From positions 124,001 to 188,000 of the forward strand of contig MQVO02000035.1 in assembly GCA_001986395.2 (NCBI GenBank): a DNA stretch of 64,000 nucleotides. Direction: 5' to 3'. The notes under the pieces were generated by a model, which was not told the origin of the DNA, made no database searches, and saw only the letters and a program-made list of their open reading frames with translations. Shown in pieces: positions 43,323-53,983 of the stretch. This DNA comes from Irpex lacteus. Lineage: Eukaryota > Basidiomycota > Agaricomycetes > Polyporales > Irpicaceae. Every line of letters begins with the position of its first letter. Within the stretch, counting starts at the first letter, position 1. The position numbers and the translations under genes were made by a program.

Positions 43323-45400
43323 ATGGCTCGCCAGAATACAGGGAAAGGCAAGGGTGGGGAAGCCAATAGTCTTCCGGTTACTGGTAGTTCCCAAGGGGGC
43401 CCTAGTGCCACCGCAGTCCTAATGCGGTGCCGCTTTATAGAACAAAAACCTGGCGCGATTACCACGAAATCAGGTCGCCTTCAAAATTACACGATCTTGG
43501 AATCGGAGAAAATTTCCAAGGCACGGGATGAATGGCTGGCGGCTGAGAAGGAAAGGAAGAGGAAAAAGGAAGAGGAAGAGGAGAGGGCGAAGGCAAATGA
43601 AGCTGGAAGTAGTGGCCAGGGCCCACAAGCGGTGAGCATAGCCCTTTTTAAGCATCGCGCTCCCACACCCGCTCACTTTCGCAAAGGCAGGGGAGGAGGC
43701 CGAGGAAGAGGCGAATGCGAAGCAGGCGGATGAAGCCGAAAGAAGTGGCCAGGGCCCAAAAACGGTGAGCATAGCCCATTCTACGGTATGCGCTCACCTC
43801 ACGTCGATTGATTTCTCTCAGCCTCGCAAGCGAGCCAAGAAGCGACGGCCAGTACATACCCCGACCCCCAAGGGTCAAAGGGCAAGCACGGTCAAGACGG
43901 TGCGTGTATATGTCTCGTTCACACTGTGTGGAACCTTATAGGTCCTTTTTGCAAAAAGGCAACGTCTCCTTGCCAAGCGGTCGGCTCAAAGCGGAAGAGA
44001 GCCGGCTTGGGCCATGGGCTAGGCCTACAAAGCGAGGCAAGTGTTTCCGAATGCTCCTACTGTTATAGCATACTCTAAACTGGCTATCCGCTTTTCTATA
44101 GTTGGTGCCTCTGAACGACGATATGCCACATTTACCTCCCGTTCACTCTGGAGTTATCACTCCCACCGACTATCACGTCTTTGGAGGGGCTGAGCTCTCC
44201 GTTACCCCCGCAGATGCAGCAGTGATAGGTGAAACTGACTCCTTAACCTTGACGATTGGGGTAAGTCCCCTAGTATACTGTTTGCGCCTTACAGATCACC
44301 GATATTTCGTGTAGAATGGACAGCCTTGCCGCGGTTATCTCTATCCCGTTGAACCCACTACTCCTCCGTACTTGCAGCCTCTGCCCCAAAAGCCCTGCGC
44401 CTTCGGACTCTCATTGCAATATTCGGCAGAGGCCATTGCGCAGATCAGATCGCTTATCGACAAACACGGGGGAGACCTTACTGCTCTGCCGTACTACCTT
44501 GGCCCTGGCTTTCCCGCAGACGGAGATAATGGAGCAGGGTGGTATAAATACCGGCTCCTCGAGAATGGCAGCCATGGCTACAGGAAGCCTGGTAGCCTGT
44601 CGTGGTGGAAGAATGACGAGGAGGTGAAGAGACTCGTGGCTAACCCGGGCGGCGTCCATGAAGATATCGTCTTCGAGCAACAGGCCTCAGAGCCTTTGAC
44701 TGTGCCATCGGCAGCAACACCATCTGCAAGCCCGGACGAGCCGTCTACCCAAATCTATGCTCCTCTGCCTACTTTGCCGACTGCCAGTGACTCGTACACA
44801 GAATACGAAAGGAGCGAGAGTCCTACCAAGAAATTCAGGTCGGGTACTCCAGAGCCCAAGGACCGTGCTCATGGGTCTCGTCCACGAGCCTCGAGGATAC
44901 CCGTCAAGGCATCCTCCACCGTTTCCAAACGAGGCCAAACTTCTTCTCGCGGCGCTGCTCAGGCTCAAACACGCAGCGTAGGCACACCTGGTCCTTCTTC
45001 CGGGTTTGATTTCGGCTACATCCATACTCCTGGATCGCCCTCGAAACACAACAGGGCAAAGTGCTACAACAGAAACGATGAAGCCGACTCTATTTTCAAT
45101 GAGTGGATCGATCAAACCGCGTTCGACTCCCCTACGCGGCCGAGCCGCAGTCCTGATCGTTACACGACTTGGGCTGTTTCCACCGACTCCCTCGCTCAAT
45201 CGTCGAGCAGCGGATCATCCTTCCCTAGTGCACCATCGGAGACGTTCGGACACGGCATGGAATCGTTCTGTCGTGCACGATCTGGATCTTCCGGTTCTTA
45301 TTATTCAGTGACAGACGCTATGGGAACATCATTACCCTACGGGAGTTATTATAGCACGATGCGCCCCGACTATCCCTTCGGTGCTCCCGACTCACGCTAG
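43323..45400 (+). CDS. Uncharacterised serine-rich protein (6 exons, 595 aa)
   Basis: Exons 43323-43631, 43687-43764, 43822-43899, 43959-44036, 44102-44260, 44315-45400 (1788 nt); every intron is in phase 0. The fourth intron (44037-44101) starts with GC rather than GT (GAG/GCAAGT). Exons 2, 3 and 4 are each 78 nt. The protein opens with MARQNTGKGKGG, then an acidic/basic helical stretch (EKERKRKKEEEEERAKA), basic clusters likely to be nuclear localisation signals (PRKRAKKRRP, GSKRKRAG), a conserved-looking core (YYLGPGFPADGDNGAGWYKY; WWKNDEEVKRLVANPGG), and a long Ser/Pro/Thr-rich tail. I recognise no domain. The ATG at 43323 follows an upstream region with no other in-frame ATG. The model is coherent in frame over all six exons. 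Confidence 0.75.
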
Positions 45401-46172
45401 GCTGCCCTTGGGTAGTCAGCCAGACTCCACGTTTCATTTCTATTTCAGCGCCCTGTCCTTCTTCCAGTGACCCATACATCCCCCCTCCTCAGTGACCTCC
45501 CCAACATCCATCTTCAAGGCGTAATGCCTCCGCGGCACTCTATACATACTCACATATCGACACCCCTTGATTCTCACGTATTGATACGTTATTCATCCCC
45601 CCATAGCCATACCTCCGTCCTACACCCACAGCGATACCTCCCTCACTCCCGACTTACGCGATACCCTCCACACCTCCTCCCGGACATCCGTTTGTGGGCA
45701 CTGACTCCGTCACGCCACAACTCACACATTATCTCAGTAGAAATACTCAGATCGCATCGTTCTATCATCTTGTGCTCTGTTCTATATGCTTTCCCTTGTG
45801 ACTCGTATTGCTATCGAAGGTTATTGATTCGCTGTCGTGTCGCCCGCGGACCTATTAGCGCTGTGTTACTGTACTCTTGTCATCCCGTAGTGTTGTATTC
45901 CACTCGTGTACAACCCGAATGATCAATTGTATGTCCACCCGATCTCGGCCTTCTGAGGCTGAGCCGTGATACCAGAGCTCGAGAGCAGACGTTCTAAAAT
46001 TCATATGGGAACCTACGACTATCAATGCCAAAATAGGCCTCCGCGAGACTCGTGTCGACGGATTTGGGTGATGCGCCACAACGCCGGCGCTATGTGGCTT
46101 GTACTCACTGTGACTTTTTGAGGTATTTACATCTACTTGCATCCTCACGTCATCAGCCTCCCTGTAAGACCA
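45401..46172. other. Pyrimidine-rich intergenic region
   Basis: About 45470-45720 is rich in CCTC/CATAC/CCTCC runs; probably the 3' flank of the preceding gene and the promoter of JIP5. No gene seen. Confidence 0.5.
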
Positions 46173-47875
46173 ATGCCAGATATCCCGGTTAGTTCGCAGA
46201 TATTCGACATCGCGTTTGACCCGACACGTCAAATCGTCCACGGCGCACTGCTTTCTGGCTCAGTCCAAAGTTTCTCTTACAACGACGACGACGCCAAGTT
46301 CACGCACGAAAAGAAGATAAACTTGAGGCTATCGAAGAAGAGTTGTAGATCACTGGATGTCAGCGGAGATGGGGAGAAGTTGTGGGTCGTTGGGAAGAAC
46401 AAATCACTATTGTACGTCGCCGCCCGAGGTTAAAAGTTTGCAATATCTGACGGGAGTGTGCTTGAAGCACAATTGATACTTCTACAGGGACTCTAGTCAA
46501 TACGCGGAAAGGTGCTCACGAGTGAGTGCATATTACCTACGGACGCAACGTCGTTTTAATGTGTACAGCACCCGCAAGTGCAGCCATCAACCGTATCAAA
46601 CGGCTCACCCCAAATCTGTTGTCGACGGGAGACGATGATGGTGTGGTAAAGGTATGTCACATAACTTCGAGTTCTCTTGTTTATCTCTGACCAAGTGACG
46701 GAAGCTTTGGGACCCACGGAAACCAGACGCAGTCAATACATATACCCATCATTTCGACTTCATATCGGATTTCTTGTGGGTGGAGGATGAAAGACACTTG
46801 GTGTGCACTAGGTACGTCGCTTCTCAAATATCACTCCCAGTTCTTTATCCAATATATCCATGTATTCAGCGGAGACGGGACCCTCTCGGTTCTTGACGTC
46901 CGCTCAAAAAAGGACAAACCGTTCGCCCAGTCAGAAGACCAAGAAGACGAGTTACTCTCGATAGTGTCCATCAAAGGGTACGCTATCCACTTTACCGTGT
47001 ATCTATCCCCTTCACTGACCTGCCACATCGATACACGCAGCGGTTCAAAACTCCTTATCGGTACCCAGTCCGGCACACTCGCTCTCTTTTCCCCTCGACA
47101 TGGCTACGCAGACTGCGTCACTCGCATCCCAGGACACCCGCACTCCATCGATACGCTCTCGCCTATACCATCTAGATACCCGAACTCGTCATCTACGGTC
47201 CTCACAGGTTCGAGCGATGGTCTAGTGAGGGTAGTCGAGGTCTTCCCCCAAAGTCGGCTGATAGGCGTGCTCACCGATAGTGCAATGGCGGCAGAGGAAG
47301 AGGGTGAAGGACCTGGTGGTGGAGAAGGATGGCCGGTTGAAAGAGTCAGGGTGGATCGAGGTGGAGAAGGGCGGTGGGTGGGGTGTGTCGGCCATGAGGA
47401 GGTCCTGAGGATGGTTGATATGAAGGAGGTATTTGAGGACGAGGGGGACGAGGAGGAGAGCGATGATGAGGCTGACAATGACAAGAGCGACGCAGGTGAG
47501 AACGACGAAGCGCAAGAGGAGGCAGAAAGTAAGACAGTCAAAGGAGTAGAACAGGCGAGCTCTGAAGAAGATGAGCAAGACGACTCGGAAGCAGACTCGG
47601 AATCCGAGCCCGTACCCGTCAAGGGTGAAGCCGTCGCCGCAAATCCAACACAACCTGTCCATCCTAGTGAGAAGGAAGGAGCAGACGACAAAGATGAAGC
47701 TAAAAATTCGGATTCAGATGTAGGGGTCGAAGCTGAAGCGGACTCGGACTCGGATGTTCAAACAAAAGAGCGCAAGCGTAAGAAGAAGAGGGAGATGGAC
47801 CCCTTCCGTGCACTGAAGAAGTCCAAGGGACGGAATCAGCTGGAAGTTGGAGATGGGTTCTTCGCCGACCTTTGA
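46173..47875 (+). CDS. JIP5: WD repeat protein JIP5/WDR55 homologue, ribosome biogenesis (6 exons, 470 aa)
   Basis: Exons 46173-46428, 46488-46511, 46569-46651, 46705-46811, 46870-46977, 47041-47875 (1413 nt); introns 53-63 nt, all GT-AG. The N-terminus (PDIPVSSQIFDIAFDPTR) and following WD40 repeats (LLSTGDDDGVVKLWDPRK; SGDGTLSVLDVRSKK; LLIGTQSGTLALFSP; VLTGSSDGLVRVVEV) form the propeller. A long acidic Glu/Asp/Ser segment follows, then the family signature DPFRALKKSKGRNQLEVGDGFFADL-type end (last residues GDGFFADL). JIP5/WDR55 is a nucleolar protein needed for rRNA processing and large-subunit assembly. The exon of 24 nt is the least certain; it is required to keep frame. Next gene downstream is 430 bp away on the same strand. 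Confidence 0.88.
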
Positions 47876-48304
47876 CTGGGATATATGGTGTCGTGATGGC
47901 GAAGAGAGGGGGTTGAGTCTAGAGAAAATTTGTATACACTCGCGGCAGCTAATTATAAGTAACGATGGAAAACTTGAAACATGATGCATGATGCATGAGG
48001 TTTGAGGCGGGCTATATAGCTGGGCTTTCCCGCGGTTTGAATCGAGTAAATAAACTCCAAGGGTGAGATCATACTGGAGATTTATGAAAAATCACAACGA
48101 TGAGCGAGTAACGAGATTATATCGGCCAGGCATTGAAGCTTACGGTGATGGTCGACGTCGTCGATCGCGAGAAGCGCTAGAGGCGTCACGGTGAGCCGAA
48201 CGCGTGACATCACGCGGTCCAGTCACGCGGCGGCGTTGTGCGCGTAAATATTGCTCGATTTGGCAGTGCACCGACCCTGACCTCCTCCTCCATCCACCTC
48301 CATA
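47876..48304. other. Intergenic region between JIP5 and the SNF2 gene
   Basis: Holds the 3' flank of JIP5 and the promoter of the next gene; a GCTATATAGC palindrome near 48010 is a possible TATA element. No ORF supported. Confidence 0.4.
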
Positions 48305-51300
48305 ATGTCGGAACCACCAAAGCAGCCGCCAACCCAACCAAGGTCCCGGATTTTGGCAGCCTTCGACGACCCACTGGGTCTGTTCGCTGCTCCGGCGGGG
48401 CCAAGCACCGCGACCAACTTGAACGCCAGCGTCGCCGGCGCGAAGCACGCTCTTGACGAAGACGAGGACATGGACGAAGACGATGATTCTGAGGATGAAG
48501 ATAGACGTGGGTTGAAGAGGAGAGCGAGCGGGATGGGCATACGCGCGAGTGATTGGACTCCACCGGTTATTCCTGCCAGTACGTGCTTGACTTTTGTTAC
48601 TTTTGACTATACTGACCGGTTGGTAGGCAGCACGCAGTTTATGCAGAAGCTTAACGCGTCAAGACCATCCCAAACACCACAAGCTCAATCACCACCTCTA
48701 CCCTCTCAGTCTGCGGCAGGAGGGGGTTTTGCTGGGAAACTCATAGGAAAACTGAACTATGACACAGCGAGCCCGGTAGGGAAGTTGGACGTAGGAGGGG
48801 CAGACCAGGCCGTTCGGTGAGAATCCACGCATATATGCAGTGCAGACTCATCTGCTAACGGAGCCGCGTGTATCTACTTTTTCAGAATGGCGGACTTTGT
48901 CTCGAGAGCGATCGACAACGTCTCGCATGGATTGACTGTACGCGCTGCTATGGACAGCCTCGGATTGAAAGAGTGCGTCCAGATCTTTCATTTCTAGGTT
49001 CTATCTACTGATGAGATACTATTCACTCGCACTGTAGTCTACGAGACGTCATTCCCGGTCTCGAAGTACGCCTTTTGCCCCACCAGTTGATTGGTGTAAG
49101 CTGGTACGTCGCGTCTTTTATCATATACATTGCATATTCTTTCGAGTTTCACCCTCATCTCCCTCGTTTCATAGGATGGTGCACCAAGAACGCAACCCAC
49201 AATACCGTGGTGGTTTTCTAGCGTAGGTGACTTCTTCCTTTTCAGCCTCACGTCCACAACATGTAACCATCGCAATCTTTAGAGACGACATGGGCCTCGG
49301 TATGTCTAACTCCGTCTTTTCCCTCACTTGTAGATCCTGGCATACAGTTCACTCACGTGGAAGGCTGACCAGGTAAAACCGTGCAAATGATCGCTACGAT
49401 GGTGTATAACCCTCCTACGGACGAAGATGATAGGGAGAAGGAACGGACGACGTTGATTGTCGTTCCTGCTGCTCTGCTCCTTCAGGTACGTGACTTTTCT
49501 CACCATTTGCTCGTAGTCTAGTTTGGCTGCACGTAACATCACACTGAAATGGCTAGCTGATAAGCTGTCTGTTGTCGTAGTGGAAAGAAGAACTAGAGCA
49601 AAAGACGAACGACGTGTTCAGCGTACACGTCCATCACGGCAAAGATAAACTCAAGTCTCTGGATAGACTGAGATCGAAAGATGTGAGTCGTCTCTCCTTC
49701 CATGAACCTTCATTTGTTCAGATTTGGGGGCATATACCCGTGCACCATCACCGAGGTGCGACGAATGCTGACGATTAGGGCCTTGTAGGTTATAATAACA
49801 TCCTACCAAACCCTGACGAACGACTTTTACGCCCCTCCGGACGTGGAGCCTGAGGATATGTACGATTGGGCCATCGAAAACGGGTATGCCACTTTCCTCC
49901 CATCAACCATCTCTTCGCTGACCGTCTGATCCCACTCACAGAGGCCTCCTAGCCCGGATGAAATGGTATCGCGTCATAGTCGACGAAGCGCAGTTCATCC
50001 GGAACCGGAACACCAAAGCCAGTAAAGCGCTAGCTGCTGTCAGGACGAAGTTGAGGTGGTGTTTGACTGGGACGCCCATTACTAATACTTTGTACGTCTT
50101 GTATCATCTTTTATCAGTTGGTATGGATGATGCTTATGCGGTGTGTGGGTGTAGGGCGGATATCTATGGGTTATTGCGGTTTGGGCATTTTCGGCCGTTC
50201 AAGTGCGTCTGTCTTCACCCTTTCACCCTCGAAAGCTTGATTGATGTGTGGGTTGATTAGTGATTGGTACGACTTCAACGAGTTCGTCGCGAAAGTGCAA
50301 ACTGTGGACGCCCCTCTGGCCGGCTCGCGCGCGCAGATGATCTTGCAGCCTATCATTCTGAGACGGACGAAGGATTCGCAACTTGTACGTGATCAGCGGA
50401 TCTAGGGTGACGAGAGGTGACTGATACTGTGATTGTGGGTTGTAGGAAGGCAAGCCGATTTTGGAGCTACCCCCGAAGCACGTCGAGATCGTGCAGTTGG
50501 AGTTCTCGCCGGATGAGAGGGAGGTGCGTACTCATCTCTTTCTGTCTTCTCCTGCACACCTTGTACTTGATGTGCACAGTGCTGATTGTGTCATGCGAAT
50601 ACTTTGGGTAGTTGTACGAACACATTCAACGACGCGCCCAGATCCAGCTGAACCGGTACATCCGAAACGGATCGGTCGTCAAGAAGTACGTCCCTCTCCG
50701 TCTTTACCAGCTGGCAAATGATAATAACGACGTCGTTCATTTCAAGTCACTCGCAAGTCCTCGTGCTTATATTGAGGCTTCGGCAACTTTGCTGTCATCC
50801 CAATCTCGTTCTCGTAAGTTGGACGTCATGTTGCAGTACCAAGCTGAAGATTTAACTGGTGTGTAGAGTCTTAGCGGAGATGGAAGTGATCCCGCGTTAG
50901 CCGTCGCGAGTCTGGCTGAGAAGGAGTTCGCGAGGGCGACGAAGATTATGGGGGTCAAGTGGGCGTTCGACGTACGTAACACGCTTCATGTCCATCATTA
51001 TCTTCTGAAGCATTAGTGTTTACCCTATGGTATGAATAGATGAAGAAACGGTAAGCTGATATCCATTCACCTTCGAGTTTAGATTGCGAGATTCTGATAA
51101 GTGCATAAGATTCCTCGAACGCGCCCTTGAGAGCGTACTCGACTTCGAGGATGAAGACCTTGAAGCTGAGGAGGGAGAGTGCCCCGTATGCGGTGATCGT
51201 ACGTCTCATCTCTGTGATCTATGCTCGTGCGCTGAACATGTTACGGTATTTCGTTGTAGCGTTCGTCGACAATAACGGCTTGGTGTTGGCCTGTGGAGAT

Positions 51301-53120
51301 GAGATCTGCTTCGGTATGTGATTAATTTGGTCGTGCGTCTACGAGTACTACTGCGTACTGAAATTTTTGTATAGACTGTTGTCGGGAGTTGGCCGCCGCG
51401 CCGATTGCGCACGATGGAGTTTTGTACGTAGCGTTCACTCGACAAGCACCATAGAAGCGTACTGATTAGTGGACATCTCCCTGGCAGCGGTGAGGATGAC
51501 GAGCGTACGAACATCGAACGCGAGAATCAGTTCGAGTTGGCTGCTGCCAAGGGGTTACGACCATGTATGTTTCCTGCTTCGCATGTGTCCATTAACATTG
51601 TTTGTTTACACAGTGGTACTTCAGGCCCAACATGCAAGAAGATGTCCGACCTGCGCGCGAACGCTACCTTCAAAGCCTCCGCATTCCAACCAACCGCCCA
51701 AGAGCTACGCGACGCCTCGCGTAGACGATGGCATAAACAGCCTGGCAAACCCCAACAGTCGAAGTCACGTTCTGGCTCTCCACCGCTCTTCCCGGTGGAA
51801 GAGAAGAAGAAGAAGATCACTAACTTCGACGAGTTCGAGCTACCAGAGTTGAGTGATAGCGATGACGACGACCTCCCGGATGCTGCGACGTTTTTGAAGA
51901 AGATGAAGGCGGATACTGGGGATGTGAAGGGCAAAGGGAAGGAGAAGGAGAAAACTAACGGAGACGATGTACGTTATCCCTATTTGAACGTCATACTTAG
52001 AAGTTCTGACGTTGAACCGTACTGCCTTCTCAAGGAGGTGACAGACATCACCCTCGGCGATATCTCTCGCGTAGGCAACTCTTCACAGCCAGTTGGGAGA
52101 AATGCGCCCAAGCCTGGCGAAGGTCCATCGGATGCTATGGTCCGGGTATGGAAAGAGGGAGGTGTGAACGCTGAGCCAAGTACGAAGATGCTCGCTCTGG
52201 TCAAGTTCATCCAGGAGTGGGAGAGTACAGGTGACAAGATCATATGTTTCTCGCAATGTAAGTATTGCCTTCTACTGCTACGGGACATGTGCTGATTGTG
52301 GTCGATGGTCGTGTTGCCTAGGGACATCGATGTTGGATCTCGTCGAGATGGTCTTCGCACGGTATGGTATCCAGAATTTGAGGTACGACGGGTCGATGGA
52401 CCGCGGCGCGCGAGAGGCGGTGCTTGCGAGGTTCAGGCAACCAGGTGGACCTAGAGTTATTCTTATCAGGTACGTCTGCCTCCACGGCTCTCTATCATGA
52501 GTCAGTTCGCTGATATGAGTATGTAGTATGAAATGTGGAGGTGTTGGTTTGAACCTGACCTCAGCGAACCGTGTGGTCAAGTCAGTATACGGCTTTCCGA
52601 AACGGACATCACAGACTGACAGCTGATCGATGGTTCCTCACAGCCTCGACCTATCATGGAACTACGCCTCTGAGTCCCAGGCTTACGACCGTGTTCATCG
52701 ACTTGGCCAAGAGAAAGAAGTCGTTGTGAAGCGGTTGGTCGTAAACAACACACTCGAGGAGCGGTGAGTAACTCGTTGACCGGGCCCGAGTCGATGCGCT
52801 TGTTGACTGACGGTGAATGCTTGATAGTATGCTGCACCTTCAAGAAACCAAGACAGGTATGCACCAACACTGACGACATCCGTATGATACTGAATGGCTA
52901 AACACATGACATCGTAGGCCTCGCCGAAGCCGCACTCGGTGAAGGAACTGGATTGAAACTTCATAAGCTTAGCGTCAGGGAGCTCAAAGACGTACGTCCA
53001 TTGTCATGTCTTTGGATGCTAGATAAGCCACTTACATAACTTCTGGTCCAGTTGTTCGGCATGTCGAGAGACAGGGAGATGGAGAATCAAGGTCGGCTGC
53101 CGTATGCGGCTGTAGCCTAG
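48305..53120 (+). CDS. RING-containing SNF2-family DNA-dependent ATPase, ULS1/RIS1-like (29 exons)
   Basis: A continuous 29-exon chain can be followed from ATG 48305 to TAG 53120, including an 11-nt micro-exon (51040-51050). The N-terminus is acidic. The ATPase core has motif I DDMGLGKT, Ia IVVPAALLLQWKEEL, II DEAQ, III LTGTPITN, then VLILRLRQLCCHPNL. A RING finger is inserted between the two helicase lobes: CPVC (51.19 kb), LACGDEICFDCC (51.3 kb), CPTC (51.62 kb). Lobe 2: YDGSMDRGAREAVL, SMKCGGVGLNLTSANRV and QAYDRVHRLGQ. The insertion of a RING into the helicase is the mark of the RAD5/RAD16/ULS1 group, whose members act as ubiquitin- or SUMO-linked chromatin translocases in the nucleus. 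DEAQ and the C-terminal KLSVRELKDLFGMS favour ULS1. The usual RING histidine is replaced by aspartate. Confidence 0.88.
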
Positions 53121-53983
53121 GTCAAGGTGGCACCCAAGGATTACCAACATCAGAATAACTCAGACTATATGCTCTATTACAGTAAGATTTGCGTTGTCCA
53201 TACCTTATTTCCGAATATATACCGTACCCTAGTGGGCCGCCCACTGACAGTTCACTTGACTCAGCCTGTCTCGCGACTCGGAGTGGCCTGCAACTGCGTA
53301 GAGAACACTTTTAGTTCTTCCATATGTCGAATTCACGAGACTGCTATCTATGGCGCATTCGAGGTGCGTACTGACGTCCAATGTCAGTCACCGTGATCAA
53401 TGTAGTTGCACTAATAGGAAACAAACAGATGTAAATAATGACCGGCTTGAGCGCTTGTTACGCTTCACCAGAACACTCTGAACCGCAAGGGGAGGATCGT
53501 TGGGACGCGTTCGATGCATACCACTTGCGAGCAACTACCCTCATTGATTTACTAGTTGACAACTGGATGCCAATACCCGACTCTAACCAACGTCGCTCCA
53601 CTTCACCTCGCAGCAGAGCTTATACTTGCAAATCATTGAGATCCACTGCAAGTTGCCTTCTCCGGTGCGAGTCCTATGGGCATTGGCGATGAGTTACGGC
53701 CGGTGAGTACTGCTTCTAGTATCACTATTTGTCTGTACAATCCGTCCGACTGAAGACTAGAATGGGAATGAATATGTCGATGAAGTTTTCCTTTTACAGC
53801 ATCTCGGACTTAGGCAGGTTTTGGTCGTGCTACATCGATTACTTCCATACCGCATTCAGAACGCAATGAACACACAGCTAGTATTGCAATATATATATCA
53901 CTGCGAATACATCACCGACACGGTAAAACTACACGCCATACGTTCAAACATGACAAACTTCCGATCTATCAGCATCACCTGCA
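53121..53983. other. Intergenic region between convergent genes
   Basis: No supported gene between the SNF2 gene (plus) and the NLR-like gene (minus). Short ORFs at 53438-53692 and 53821-54039 have no motif. Confidence 0.5.

Noticed and set aside
47104..47691. Antisense serine-rich ORF over the JIP5 acidic region
   Set aside because: Mirror of Glu/Asp codons of the JIP5 tail; not an independent gene.
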